Shown piece by piece: positions 41,223 to 50,349 of a stretch of 64,000 nt of DNA. This stretch comes from an uncultured Planctomycetia bacterium (lineage in GTDB: Bacteria; Planctomycetota; UBA1135; GCA-002686595). Under the pieces are notes generated by a model that was not told the DNA's origin, searched no databases, and saw only the letters and a list, made by a program, of their open reading frames with translations. Position numbers and translations under genes: made by a program. The DNA lies in contig CALFYL010000302.1 of assembly GCA_937952135.1 (NCBI GenBank), positions 1 through 64,000 on the forward strand. Reading direction: 5' to 3'. The number at the start of each line of letters is the position of its first letter. The first letter of the stretch is position 1.

Positions 41223-41900
41223 TTACGCGGCGTGGGCGAGTTCCGGCACGCGCGGCGCCGACGGCAAGAGCCGCGCGGCTTCCGCGGGACAGCTCTCGAA
41301 CAGCGCGCGCGCCGCACGGTGGATCGAGCGACGCGGGTTGCGACGCCAAGCGCGGTACTGACCGACGAGCCACAGGCAGCACCACAGTTGCCGCGGACGT
41401 GCGACGCCGAGCTCGGCGGCGACGCGGGCGTGGCGCGCGGCGAACTCGGCGTAGCGCGACGGCGCGGACGGGTCGCGAGGCGCGAGGCGTTCGAGCTCGG
41501 ACTCGCTCCACGCATCGAGCACCGGAAAGCGGTCGACGTCGACGAAGTAGTGCGCGAAGCGAGAAGCGAAGGTCAACGCGCCTTTGTGCTCGCGCGCGGA
41601 GCGTCGAGTGACGAGTGCGAGCCGGTCGACGAGCTCGAGCTCGACGCTGCGCGCATCGACGCCGGCGAGCAGCGCTTCGGTCTGCGCCGCCCAGCGCTCC
41701 GCTCCGAACGCGCGGCCGCCGTCGAGCGTCTGCAGCGCCACGAGCTTGAGCAGCACCGAATCGCCGTCGCTGCGCGGGAAGTACCCCTGCAACGCGAACA
41801 GCGAGCGCTCGGCGCGCACCAGGTCGGTCGAACGACACCACAAGCGCACCGCGGCGCGGACCTCCTCGATCCCCGGCGATGTTCCCACGACAGACTGCAT
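41223..41900 (-). CDS. Unknown protein, possibly helix-hairpin-helix-like
   Basis: I do not recognise this 225-residue soluble protein with confidence. The most telling part is about 105-130, TFASRFAHYFVDVDRFPVLDAW, which resembles a motif (S-K-x-L-H-F-x-x-P-x-x-FPIYD) common in small helical proteins annotated as DNA-glycosylase-like or of unknown function. The rest is helical, with two Trp-rich stretches (ARPRQLWCCLWLVGQYRAWRR near 180). There is no signal peptide or membrane helix. ATG at 41900; convergent with the surface protein at 40164-41165. Confidence 0.72.
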   Translation of the reverse strand: MQSVVGTSPGIEEVRAAVRLWCRSTDLVRAERSLFALQGYFPRSDGDSVLLKLVALQTLDGGRAFGAERWAAQTEALLAGVDARSVELELVDRLALVTRRSAREHKGALTFASRFAHYFVDVDRFPVLDAWSESELERLAPRDPSAPSRYAEFAARHARVAAELGVARPRQLWCCLWLVGQYRAWRRNPRRSIHRAARALFESCPAEAARLLPSAPRVPELAHAA

Positions 41901-42229
41901 GACCGCTTCCTCCTGGGGCGCTCATCGGCGCGCGCCGCCCGCCCGGCTTGAGCCGCTCCCGCGAATCTGCACGCTCGAACCGGCGGCCCAGAAGCGACTT
42001 GCAGGTCGCGGCGCCCAGCCCGCGGCGGTCGAGCCGCCAATTGCAGCGTCCCGACCGACCGGGTCGTCACGGCGCACGGAGGCCGGGACGTGACCGGGAA
42101 CGCGCTGAAACCGGCCGGAGCGGCCGACGGAGCGGCGTCGGGGTCTCCGCTTCGCTTCGCATCCTCCCCGGTCACGGCCGGGGGCCGCTCGGCGTCAGCG
42201 AGCTCGCCGCGTGGCGCCGCCGCCGCCGT
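41901..42229. other. Intergenic region of 329 bp
   Basis: I find no gene here. It holds the promoter of the unknown protein at 41223-41900 and the 3' flank of purF. A 9-bp inverted repeat, GTGACCGGG (42090-42098) and CCCGGTCAC (42167-42175), encloses 68 nt that contain further GC-rich stems. It could form the purF terminator, but there is no U-tract. Confidence 0.5.
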
Positions 42230-43711
42230 TCAGCTGCTCCAGAGCGTGATCTGCTGCTGCGAGGAGCAGCGCTCGCCCTCGATGGCGGCGAGCATCTCGC
42301 GGGTCACGTCGCCGGTCGGGTACTCGCCGGTGAAGCACGCGTTGCAGAACTTCTCGAGCTTGGGGTTCCCCGCGCGCGCGGCGTCGTTCATCGCTTCGCG
42401 CTCGAGGTACATCACGAAGTCCGCGCCGATGGCCCCGGCCACTTCCGCCGCGGTGCGTCCGGTGGCGATGAACTCGGTCTTGGTCGCCATGTCGATGCCG
42501 TAGGGGCACGGCGAGACCAGCGGCGGGCTCGTGATCGCCATGTAGACCTTGCGAGCGCCCGCGTCGCGCGCCATCTGCACGATGCGCTTGGAGGTGTTGC
42601 CGCGCACGATCGAGTCGTCGACGAGCACCACGTCCTTGCCCTCGAACTCGAGCGGGATCGTGTTGAGCTTGCGGCGCACCGAACTCGTGCGCGCGCCCTG
42701 GCTCGGCATGATGAACGTGCGGCCGATGTAGCGGTTCTTCACCAGGCCTTCGCGGTACGGAAGACCCATCGCTTCGGCGAAGGATGCGGCCGCGTCGCGC
42801 GAGCTGTCGGGGATCGGGATCACGACCTGGGGCTGCGGCGCGCCCTCGCGCTTCCACTGCTCCGCGAGCGAAATGCCGAAGCGGCGCCGCGTGCGGTACA
42901 CGGAGACGTCGTCGAGCATCGAGTCGGGGCGCGCGAAGTAGACCCACTCGAAGATGCACGGGCGGTGCGGCTTGTCGCCGAGCTTGCGCTGGTGGACCTT
43001 GCGGTCGGGGGAGACGTACACGCACTCGCCGGCGCCGATGTCGAGCGTGCGCTCGTAGCCGTTGACGTCGAGCACGACCGACTCGCTCGCGCAGGCGTAG
43101 CTGAGACCCTTCTCCGTGGCCTTCTGGCCGAAGATGATCGGCTTGATGCCGAACGGATCGCGGAAGCAGACCATCCCGCCGTCGGCGAGCACCGCGACGA
43201 CCGAGTACGCGCCCTTGACCTTCTCGTGCACGACCTTCACGGCCGCGAACACATCCTCGGGCTCGATCTTCTGCGTGGACTTCACGCGGTCGGCGAGCGC
43301 GCGCGCGAACACGTAGAGGATCACTTCGACGTCGCACGACGAGCCCAGGCGCACGCCCTTGACCTTCAGCCGCTCCTTGAGCTCGAGGAAGTTCGTGACG
43401 TTTCCGTTGTGCGCCATGGCGATCCCCATCGGAAACACCATGTGGAACGGCTGCACGTCCTCGTCCGAACCGACGCCCACCGTGGGGTAGCGCACGTGGC
43501 CCACGCCGATGTGACCGCGCAGACGCGCCATGTTGCGCTCGTTGAAGACGTCGCGGACGAGCCCGAGGCCCTTCTTGACGTGGAACTTGTCGGTGAACGT
43601 CGTGATGCCGGCCGCGTCTTGACCGCGGTGCTGCACGGCGAGAAGGCCTTCGTAGATCTCGACGGCGACGTCGACGCCTTCAGGGCCGTAAATGCCGATG
43701 AATCCGCACAT
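42230..43711 (-). CDS. purF: Amidophosphoribosyltransferase
   Basis: Makes phosphoribosylamine from PRPP and glutamine, the first committed purine step. The 493-residue protein begins MCGFIGIYG, so Cys2 is the Ntn glutaminase nucleophile after Met removal. HRGQDAAGI (about 29-37), RYPTVG and HNGNVTN complete the glutaminase site. The PRPP loop is VVLVDDSIVRGNTSKRIV (about 358-375). C-terminal cysteines (KFCNACFTGEYPTG near 460) fit the Fe-S-cluster-bearing Bacillus-type PurF, although the full ligand set should be checked. It stands alone here, with no other pur gene nearby. Confidence 0.96.
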   Translation of the reverse strand: MCGFIGIYGPEGVDVAVEIYEGLLAVQHRGQDAAGITTFTDKFHVKKGLGLVRDVFNERNMARLRGHIGVGHVRYPTVGVGSDEDVQPFHMVFPMGIAMAHNGNVTNFLELKERLKVKGVRLGSSCDVEVILYVFARALADRVKSTQKIEPEDVFAAVKVVHEKVKGAYSVVAVLADGGMVCFRDPFGIKPIIFGQKATEKGLSYACASESVVLDVNGYERTLDIGAGECVYVSPDRKVHQRKLGDKPHRPCIFEWVYFARPDSMLDDVSVYRTRRRFGISLAEQWKREGAPQPQVVIPIPDSSRDAAASFAEAMGLPYREGLVKNRYIGRTFIMPSQGARTSSVRRKLNTIPLEFEGKDVVLVDDSIVRGNTSKRIVQMARDAGARKVYMAITSPPLVSPCPYGIDMATKTEFIATGRTAAEVAGAIGADFVMYLEREAMNDAARAGNPKLEKFCNACFTGEYPTGDVTREMLAAIEGERCSSQQQITLWSS

Positions 43712-43940
43712 GCGGTGATTTGCTGAGAGGGAGCGCGGGGATGTGGGGCGGCGGCGCGCGCCACGGGGCTCGCGCCTGAGGGATCATTCTAGACTTCTCG
43801 CGGCTCCGATTCTTTCGTGCGCTGCCGGCGGCCGCGCCGCGGGCTCGAACCGCGTCAGGACATCGTGAGGGGCGTCGTGAGGTGGGTTCGACCGCGCGCG
43901 CGCGTTGCCGTTCGCTCGGCGCGGAGGCACGATCTGCGCC

Positions 43941-44477
43941 ATGGCGAACGCCCCCAAGAAGTCCGACGCCTCCAGTCGCGGCCTGACCAAGCTGCAGAAG
44001 ATCCTGCTCGGCGCGCTCGCGGTGCTGTTCCTCGGCTCGGCGACCGCGCGCGCGGTGCTGCTCGCGCAGCGCGATCCGCCGACGAAGAGCTCGAGCTCGA
44101 CGCTCGAGCCCGCGAGCTACCTCGCCTCGACGAAGACCGACAGTTCCGCGCCCGAAACGAGCCACGGCGCACTCGAGACAGCGCTTCCCTACGTCACCGA
44201 GGGCAGTCTGTTCGCGCTGATCGGCTTCGCGCTCGGCTACACGACGCGGAAGATCTTCAAGCTCGGCTTGATCGTGCTCGCGGTGTTCTTCGTGGCGCTG
44301 CAGGCGCTCAACTACGCGAAGGTCGCAACCGTGGACTGGGGCGGGCTCGTCGATTGGCTGAATCGGGCGGTGCTCAATCTCAAAGAGAACGAGACGGTGA
44401 CGCAGTTCCTCACCAAGCGCGTCCCGACCACCGGCGCCCTGCTCGCGGGCGTGTTTTTCGGCTTCAAACGCGGTTGA
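43941..44477 (+). CDS. FUN14-family membrane protein
   Basis: A 178-residue small membrane protein. One N-terminal helix (about 22-42, ILLGALAVLFLGSATARAVLL) is followed by a Ser/Thr-rich linker and the FUN14 core (about 85-178): GSLFALIGFALGYTTRKIFKLGLIVLAVFFVALQALNY, then TGALLAGVFFGFKRG at the C-terminus. FUN14 proteins are best known as mitochondrial outer-membrane mitophagy receptors in eukaryotes; the bacterial members have no known function. ATG at 43941, with GGAGG 13 nt upstream. Divergent from purF across 229 bp. Confidence 0.85.
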   Translation: MANAPKKSDASSRGLTKLQKILLGALAVLFLGSATARAVLLAQRDPPTKSSSSTLEPASYLASTKTDSSAPETSHGALETALPYVTEGSLFALIGFALGYTTRKIFKLGLIVLAVFFVALQALNYAKVATVDWGGLVDWLNRAVLNLKENETVTQFLTKRVPTTGALLAGVFFGFKRG

Positions 44478-44520
44478 GGTCGCTTCGAAGCGCTCGCCGT
44501 GGCGCCCGCGGCGCGTGGGC

Positions 44521-44526
44521 TATACT
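44521..44526 (+). promoter_or_regulatory. Possible -10 element for the glycosyltransferase gene
   Basis: TATACT stands out in an otherwise AT-poor stretch, 24 bp upstream of the chosen GTG start. No convincing -35 hexamer is visible at 17 bp. If real, it supports the start at 44551 over any upstream GTG. Confidence 0.35.
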
Positions 44527-44550
44527 CTCCGCCCAGCCGAGGGGCGATTC

Positions 44551-45825
44551 GTGTCCGATTCAGGCAGCATTTCCATGCACGCGCTCCAGCGCGTGGACAG
44601 CGCCCTCGGCGGCGTAGCCTGCGCGCTTTTGCAGCCCTTGCGCTGCCTGCCGACGCGCGCGAGCGAGCATCCGTCGCGCAAAGTGCTCGCGATCAAGTTC
44701 TGGGGCCTCGGCAGCCTGCAGTTGCTCACGCCCGCGATCGCGAGCCTGCGGCGCAAGCACCCTTTCGCCGAGATCACCTTCCTCACGCTCGAGTCCAACC
44801 GCGAGTTCGCCGAGCGCCTCGGCGTGTTCGACCGCGTGCTGGCGCTCGACGTGCGCGGCGTCGGCTGGGCGCGGCTGGCGCTGCGCATCCGGCGCCTCCT
44901 CGTGGAGCTGCGCGGCTACGGCTACGACGTCGTCTACGACTTCGAGTTCTTCACGCGCTTCTCGTCGATCGTGTCGCTCTTCACCGGCGCGCCGCGGCGC
45001 CACGGGTTCGAGAGCGAGAAGGTCTGGCGCGGCTCGTTCCACACCGAGCGCTTCCAGTTCAACCGCTACTGGCACGTCGCGCGCAACTTCCGCGTGCTCG
45101 CGGGCGGCGAGAACGGCCACAACGTCACCGCGCACGACACCAAGCCGCTGCGCTTCGACGAGCGCGACGAAGCGCGCGCGTGGGAGGCGCTCGAGCGCGC
45201 CGGCGTGCCGCCGGAGTCGAGTTTCGCGGTGCTCAACCCGAACGCGGGCGAGCTGTCCCTCGAACGCCGCTGGCCGCCCTCGATGTTCATCGAGCTGGGC
45301 CAGCGCTTCGCCTCGCAGCAGGACTGGTCGATCGTGCTGATCGGCTCGAAGGCCGAGCACGACTACACCGAGGCGATCCGCGCGCGCATCGGCACGGCGC
45401 GCATCGCGAACCTCGCGGGCAAGCTCTCGACGCCCGAGCTGGCCGCGGTGTTCGCGCAGGCGGCCGTCGTCGTGACGAACGACTCCGGGCCGATGCACAT
45501 CGCGGCGGCGATGGGCGCGCCCACGCTCGGCCTGTTCGGGCCGGAGACGCCGGTGATGTACGGGCCCATCGGGTTGCGCGCGCGCGCGCTCTACCGTCCG
45601 CCTCCGTGCAGTCCGTGCATCAACGTGCACAACAACAAGGTCTCGAGCTGCATCTACGGCGAGGCGCAGTGCCTCGTCGGGCTGAGCGTCGCCGAAGTCC
45701 ACGAGGCGGCGCTCGCGCTGGCCGAGGACCGCGGTTTCGAGCTCGACCGAGCTCCGCGGCGCCACCCGCGCACGGATTCCAAGGGCGACCGCCGCAGCGA
45801 TCCGACCGACCCGCACCGGGGCTGA
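44551..45825 (+). CDS. Glycosyltransferase family 9 (heptosyltransferase-like)
   Basis: A 424-residue GT9 enzyme; the family transfers heptose or related sugars to lipopolysaccharide-type acceptors. Motifs: VLAIKFWGLGSLQLLTPAIASLR (about 43-65, nucleotide-sugar domain start), NPNAGELSLERRWPP (about 230-244), VLIGSKAEHDYTEAI and the signature VVVTNDSGPMHIAAAMGAPTLGLFGPETP (about 307-335). A Cys-containing CSPCINVHNNKVSSCIYGEAQC follows, as in many GT9 proteins. The GTG at 44551 has GAGGGG 6 nt upstream; an in-frame GTG at 44515 precedes the TATACT box, and an ATG at 44575 lacks a Shine-Dalgarno. The basic C-terminal tail is probably disordered. It precedes the radical SAM gene by 17 nt. Confidence 0.9.
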   Translation: MSDSGSISMHALQRVDSALGGVACALLQPLRCLPTRASEHPSRKVLAIKFWGLGSLQLLTPAIASLRRKHPFAEITFLTLESNREFAERLGVFDRVLALDVRGVGWARLALRIRRLLVELRGYGYDVVYDFEFFTRFSSIVSLFTGAPRRHGFESEKVWRGSFHTERFQFNRYWHVARNFRVLAGGENGHNVTAHDTKPLRFDERDEARAWEALERAGVPPESSFAVLNPNAGELSLERRWPPSMFIELGQRFASQQDWSIVLIGSKAEHDYTEAIRARIGTARIANLAGKLSTPELAAVFAQAAVVVTNDSGPMHIAAAMGAPTLGLFGPETPVMYGPIGLRARALYRPPPCSPCINVHNNKVSSCIYGEAQCLVGLSVAEVHEAALALAEDRGFELDRAPRRHPRTDSKGDRRSDPTDPHRG

Positions 45826-45842
45826 AGCGGGACTTCGGCGCG

Positions 45843-47222
45843 ATGCGCGTCCTGCTGCTCAACCCTCCGGGTGCGCGGATCTACATCCGCGACTACTTCT
45901 GTTCGAAGACCACCAAATCGAACTATCTGTTCCACCCGATCGATCTGGTGATGCTGTCGGGAACCGTCGCGGCGCAGCACGAAGTCGCGGTGCTCGACGC
46001 GATCGCGGAGCGCCTGCCCGTCGAAGCGGCGAACGCGCGCATCGACGCGTTCGCGCCCGAGGCGATCGTCAGCCTCGTCGGGTCGGTGTCGTGGCGCGAG
46101 GACCGCGCATTCCTCGCGGCGCAGGCGGCGCGCGGGCGGCGCGTGATCGCGATCGGCGACGTGCTGCACGAGAAGGCGGAGGCGAGGCTCGCGGAGGAAC
46201 CCTGGCTCGAGGCGGCGCTCGGCAACTTCGTCGGCGCGGACGTGCTGGAGATCCTCGAGCGGCGCTACGAGGCCGTGCTCGACTCGGTGGTGCGGCGCGA
46301 GGACGGCTCGATCGAAGTGCGCAGCACGGGCGGCAAGCTCCGCGGCGACTACGCGCTTCCGCGCCCGCGCCACGAGCTGTTCCCCGCGCGCGGCTACCAC
46401 TTCTCGTTCGCGCGCAGCGAACCCTTCGCCACGCTCCTCACCGACTGGGGCTGCCCGTTTCCGTGCACGTTCTGCGTGATGTCGACGCTCGGCTACGCGT
46501 CGCGGCCGATCCCCGACGTGCTCGAGGAGGTCGACGAGCTGCGCGCGCGCGGCGTGCGCGAGCTGTTCGTGATGGACCAGACCTTCGGCGTGCGCAAGGC
46601 GCGCGGGCTCGAGTTGTGCGAGGAGTGGGCGAAGCGCGGCGACCTGTCGTGGACCACCTATGCGCGGCCCGATCACGCCGACGACGAGCTGTTCGCGGCC
46701 ATGAAGCGCGCGGGCTGCCACACGGTGATGATGGGCGTCGAGAGCGCGGATCCCAAGGTGCTCGCGGGCTACGAGAAGCGCTACGACGTCGGCGACGTGC
46801 GCGAGGGCTTCGCGCGCGCGAAGCGGCACGGCTTGAGAACGGTCGGCACGTTCATCATCGGCTTGCCGGAGGAGACCGAGGATTCGATCCGGCGCTCGCT
46901 GGACCTCGCACTCGAGCTCGAGCTCGACTTCATGAGCCTCAACATGGCCGTGCCGCGCTTCGGCACGCCGTTCCGCCGGCGCGCGGTCGAGCTCGGGCTC
47001 GTCGACGAGAACGACCTCGTGATGGACCAGGGCGGCGCCGACGCGAAGCTGCCCACGCAAGCGCTCGACCGCGGCACGATGCTCGCGCTCAAGAAGCGCA
47101 TGGTGCGCCGCTTCTACCTGCGGCCGAGCTACCTGTGGCGGCGCGTGAAGAGCGCATCGAGCCTCTACGAGCTGCGCGCGCAGGCCCGCGAAGGTCTCGC
47201 GCTGCTCTTCCGCAACGTCTGA
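45843..47222 (+). CDS. B12-binding radical SAM protein
   Basis: A 459-residue class B radical SAM enzyme. The N-terminal cobalamin-binding-like domain (1-165) begins MRVLLLNPPGARIYIRDYF and includes HPIDLVMLSGTVAAQHEVAVLDA. The [4Fe-4S] motif is CPFPCTFC near residue 203, followed by the barrel segments ELFVMDQTFGVRKARGLELC, WTTYARPDH, GCHTVMMGVESADP and VGTFIIGLPEETEDSIRRSLD. Such enzymes methylate or rearrange unactivated carbons, often on lipids or bacteriochlorins. No DxHxxC-type complete B12 His motif is obvious, so cobalamin use is not certain. Tight coupling to a GT9 gene suggests cell-envelope glycolipid or glycan modification. Confidence 0.92.
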   Translation: MRVLLLNPPGARIYIRDYFCSKTTKSNYLFHPIDLVMLSGTVAAQHEVAVLDAIAERLPVEAANARIDAFAPEAIVSLVGSVSWREDRAFLAAQAARGRRVIAIGDVLHEKAEARLAEEPWLEAALGNFVGADVLEILERRYEAVLDSVVRREDGSIEVRSTGGKLRGDYALPRPRHELFPARGYHFSFARSEPFATLLTDWGCPFPCTFCVMSTLGYASRPIPDVLEEVDELRARGVRELFVMDQTFGVRKARGLELCEEWAKRGDLSWTTYARPDHADDELFAAMKRAGCHTVMMGVESADPKVLAGYEKRYDVGDVREGFARAKRHGLRTVGTFIIGLPEETEDSIRRSLDLALELELDFMSLNMAVPRFGTPFRRRAVELGLVDENDLVMDQGGADAKLPTQALDRGTMLALKKRMVRRFYLRPSYLWRRVKSASSLYELRAQAREGLALLFRNV

Positions 47223-47238
47223 ACGCCGCGGCGCGCCG

Positions 47239-47673
47239 TCAAGCTCGCTCGGCGAGGCGGCGCCAGAAGGTCTCGAGCGCTTCGGAGTAGCCGGGCGCGT
47301 GTTCGAGCTCGAGCGACTGCTCGCGCGTCACCCAGCGCAACTCGAGGTGCTCGTCGCTGAGCACGACTTCGCCGCGCGCGTTCGGACATTCGAAACCCAC
47401 GAGGAACGCGGGGTGCGGACGGTGCGCTTCGATCTTTCGCACCCAGGTCGTCACCGGCGCCGCGATGTCGCACTCGAAGTGCGGGCCGAGCTCCTCGCGC
47501 AGCTCGCGGCGCAGGATGCTCGCGTGCGGCTCGGTTTCCTCGCCCACGTCGATGCGTCCGCCCGGCAGCTCCCACAGCTTCGGACCGAAGGCCTCGCGCA
47601 CCATGAGCAGCCGGCCGTCGCGCACGATGAAGGCCTTCACCGCGACGTGGAACAGTTGGATGGGCTTGCGCAC
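47239..47673 (-). CDS. NUDIX hydrolase
   Basis: A 144-residue NUDIX protein that hydrolyses a nucleoside diphosphate linked to some other group. The Nudix box is GGRIDVGEETEPHASILRRELREELG (about 39-64), with the catalytic REL-REE core intact; it is preceded by AFGPKLWELP. The N-terminus KPIQLFHVAVKAFIVRDGRLLMV is a typical Nudix opening. The substrate cannot be told from sequence. Its stop is 16 nt from the convergent radical SAM stop, and a strong hairpin lies upstream of its start. Confidence 0.92.
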   Translation of the reverse strand: MRKPIQLFHVAVKAFIVRDGRLLMVREAFGPKLWELPGGRIDVGEETEPHASILRRELREELGPHFECDIAAPVTTWVRKIEAHRPHPAFLVGFECPNARGEVVLSDEHLELRWVTREQSLELEHAPGYSEALETFWRRLAERA

Positions 47674-47696
47674 CGGCGGAATCTACCGCAAAGGGA

Positions 47697-47732
47697 GCGG
47701 GCAGGCTGGGGAGGGAATCCCAGCCTGCCCGC
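47697..47732 (-). terminator. Terminator hairpin of the 47772-50189 secreted-protein gene
   Basis: Perfect 14-bp arms GCGGGCAGGCTGGG (47697-47710) and CCCAGCCTGCCCGC (47719-47732), with an 8-nt loop, begin 39 bp past the stop codon. On the minus strand the stem is followed by CTCCCTTT, a weak U-rich tail. The stem is strong enough for an intrinsic terminator. Confidence 0.8.
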
Positions 47733-47771
47733 GCGCGCGTTAGCGCCGGAGTGCGCCCACGCGGACCCGAA

Positions 47772-50189
47772 TCACGGCGCCCAGATCACCTTCAACGCGT
47801 TGGTGAGGTTGAAGGTCGCCGCGCTGCAGTAATTCGCCGAGTCGCGGTACCACGCCTGGTAGTAGCGCGTGTCGCCGGCCCCGAGCGTTTGCAGGAAGTC
47901 CGAGATCGGAATCTCGCCGGACTGCGGATAGGCCGAGCCTCCGCCGGAGATCGCCTTGAGCGGCAAGCGCAGCGTGAGGCCGGAGACACAGCGCAATCCG
48001 TCGCCGAAGGGAACCGCCGACGAGGCGCTGGTGCCTTGGAAGAACAGACACGAGCCGTTCAGCGGCAGACCGAGCGCGTTGAGGCGGAAGGTGTCCGCGC
48101 TGACGCTCGCGTTCCCCGACCCGGCGAGCAGGCCGCCGTTCGCGTTCGCCGAGTTGCGGCAGCCGCGCCCCGCGGCGCCGGTGTTGTTGCACGGACACGC
48201 CGGGCCCGTGCCGTCGCCGGCGCAGAAGCTCTCGACGAGCCCGCCTCCGCAGCCGTTCCAGAGCCCGCCCTGCACGTCGTAGCCGTTGTTGATCGAGAGG
48301 TACACCCACGTCCCGAAGTAGCGCTTGGTCGCGCCGCCCGAGGCCGCCATCGACGCGAGCGCGATCTCGCCCTCGACCGTCGGCGAACCGGCGAAGTTCA
48401 GGCGCAGCTCGCACGGATACAGAGCGTTGTTCGAGAGGAAGTAGCTGCTCATCCACACGTCCGGAACCGTGTTCGAGCCGCCCGGTGCGTCGCGCTCGTC
48501 GAAGCCGACGAGGAACTGCTGGCCGTCGGACTCCGCCGCGGGGTTGTTCTGGTTGCGGTACCACACCGACTGCGGGAACTGCCCCACGAGGTTGAGCTGC
48601 GTGACGAGCGAGTTCTTGCGCAGCACGCGGGCGAGGATGTCGGTGTCCGTGCCGTAGTTGCGCTCGTAGACCACCATGTACGGCCGTTGGGCCGACGGGA
48701 ACTCCGGGTCGAGCATCGTCGAGACCGTCGGATTCGACTCGTCCCAGGTCGACGCCTCCATGGCGAACATCGGCGTCTGGATCGAGCCGCCCCACGAGAC
48801 TTGCGCGCCGTAGATGTCGCGGTCCGTGCTCGAGTAGCGGTGCTGCCACACCACCGACCAAGCCGCGGTTCCGTCGCCGTTGTCGACGCCGAGGCCGTTC
48901 GAGATGCGCGGGAGCTCGTGCCAGCCGCCGCCGTTCTCGAGCGCCACGAATCCGCCCTGGGCCACGCCGGTCTGGCTGACCATGCCGAACTCGATGTCGA
49001 CGTTGGTCGCGCTGACGGACCGCTGCCACACGACGCAGAAGAAGCTCGAGCCCAGGTATGGATCGCCGCCGACGTCGGGGAAGTTTCGGTACGCGCCGTC
49101 CGCCGGGCTGATCTGGAACTGCAGGCCCGTCACGAGGTTCACCGGGTCGAGCGTGCGCCCGCGAATGTCCGCGACACCGCCCGAGGGCACGACGGCGGCG
49201 ACGACGAGGAACAGGTTGCTCGCGCCGTTGTTCGCGACCGCCGGAGTGGTCCACAGGAGCGACGTGAAGTCGATCGTGTAGGTCGATTCCGCGAACCCCG
49301 CGCCGGTCACGAGCCGCGCGTAGACGTCGTAGTCGGTCGCGGACCAAACGTCGGCCCAGCTCACGCACCAGCGATCGGACGAGACGTCGTACGAGACGTC
49401 GCACAGGAACTCGTCGCGCGCCGTGCCTCCCACGGTGAAGAAGGTCACGAAGGGGTCGATCACGAGCGGCAGCACGGCGTTCGCGACGAAATCCGCGGGC
49501 ACGCGCAGCTCGATCGCGCCGTCGACGAGCACGCTGTCGAGCTCGACGCGCGCGCCGCTCGCGTCGAGCGCGAAGGCCTGGCCGTAGTCGATGCGGCCGA
49601 GATCGTTCTCGAAGCGCAGGGTCGCGCCGAGATCCGATGCGGCGAGCTCCGTGCGCGCGTCCATGCGCAGCACGAGCTCACCGGCGCCCGGAAACGTCGC
49701 GAACACGAAGCGTTGCTCGAGCTTGTCGAGCTCGACGGCGTACTCCTCGGTGAACGCGCCGCGCTCGAGCCGCACGAGGTCGTTCTTGCGCGAGACCGTG
49801 CTCACGTCGACATCGAGCGGTTCGCCGGCGAGCGTGGCCGAGCGCACCGCGAGGTCGAGCGGAAAGTTCCGCGGCGCCTGCGAGCCGAAGTTCGGGATCA
49901 CCGTCGCTCCGGCGGCGCTGAAACTCGCCTTGTAGCTGGCGCCGCGCACCCACAGCGCGCCGTCGCCGGGTTCGTCGAACAGCACGCGCTCGAACGGCGC
50001 GCCGGCGATCTGCTGCGGGGAGAAATCGGGCGTCGTCGCCGGGTCTGCGGGCGGCGCGGCGTGGCGCTCGGCGTCCGGAAAGGGCGCGCGCTGGAGCTGG
50101 GCGCTCGCGGGGGCGGAGAGGAGTGCGAGCGGGCACGTCGCGACGACGAGCGCGCACGCGGACTTCGAAAGCGAGAGGATCGGGATCAT
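47772..50189 (-). CDS. Large secreted protein with divergent shared C-terminal module
   Basis: An 805-residue exported protein. The signal peptide at 50189 is LSKSACALVVATCPLALLSAPASA. Residues 55-265 are a beta-rich domain (VRSATLAGEPLDVDVSTVSRKNDLVRLERG; ends VLPLVIDPFVTFFTVGG), a pattern seen at the start of many large secreted 'hypothetical' proteins. Residues 265-660 contain repeated segments on the theme DVWSATDYDVYARLV / QRSVSATNVDIEFGMVSQTG / HRYSSTDRDIYGAQVS, suggesting propeller blades. The last 140 residues (CNNTGAAGRGCRNSANANGG ... CLFFQG ... YYQAWYRDSANYC ... LTNALKVIWAP) are a divergent version of the module found on four other proteins. Function unknown. Divergent from an ECF sigma gene. 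Confidence 0.87.
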   Translation of the reverse strand: MIPILSLSKSACALVVATCPLALLSAPASAQLQRAPFPDAERHAAPPADPATTPDFSPQQIAGAPFERVLFDEPGDGALWVRGASYKASFSAAGATVIPNFGSQAPRNFPLDLAVRSATLAGEPLDVDVSTVSRKNDLVRLERGAFTEEYAVELDKLEQRFVFATFPGAGELVLRMDARTELAASDLGATLRFENDLGRIDYGQAFALDASGARVELDSVLVDGAIELRVPADFVANAVLPLVIDPFVTFFTVGGTARDEFLCDVSYDVSSDRWCVSWADVWSATDYDVYARLVTGAGFAESTYTIDFTSLLWTTPAVANNGASNLFLVVAAVVPSGGVADIRGRTLDPVNLVTGLQFQISPADGAYRNFPDVGGDPYLGSSFFCVVWQRSVSATNVDIEFGMVSQTGVAQGGFVALENGGGWHELPRISNGLGVDNGDGTAAWSVVWQHRYSSTDRDIYGAQVSWGGSIQTPMFAMEASTWDESNPTVSTMLDPEFPSAQRPYMVVYERNYGTDTDILARVLRKNSLVTQLNLVGQFPQSVWYRNQNNPAAESDGQQFLVGFDERDAPGGSNTVPDVWMSSYFLSNNALYPCELRLNFAGSPTVEGEIALASMAASGGATKRYFGTWVYLSINNGYDVQGGLWNGCGGGLVESFCAGDGTGPACPCNNTGAAGRGCRNSANANGGLLAGSGNASVSADTFRLNALGLPLNGSCLFFQGTSASSAVPFGDGLRCVSGLTLRLPLKAISGGGSAYPQSGEIPISDFLQTLGAGDTRYYQAWYRDSANYCSAATFNLTNALKVIWAP

Positions 50190-50349
50190 GGTCGGAGGAG
50201 TTCCTTGAAATCGGGCGCGAGGAGATGCGCCCACGGAAGCCCTCCAGGAGTCGGACCGCGCTTCGCGCCTGAAAAAGCCGAGAACCTCGCTACCGCGGGC
50301 AGGCGCTTCGCTCTGTGATCGAGAGGGGCGCCTTGGCACGGGGGCTTGC

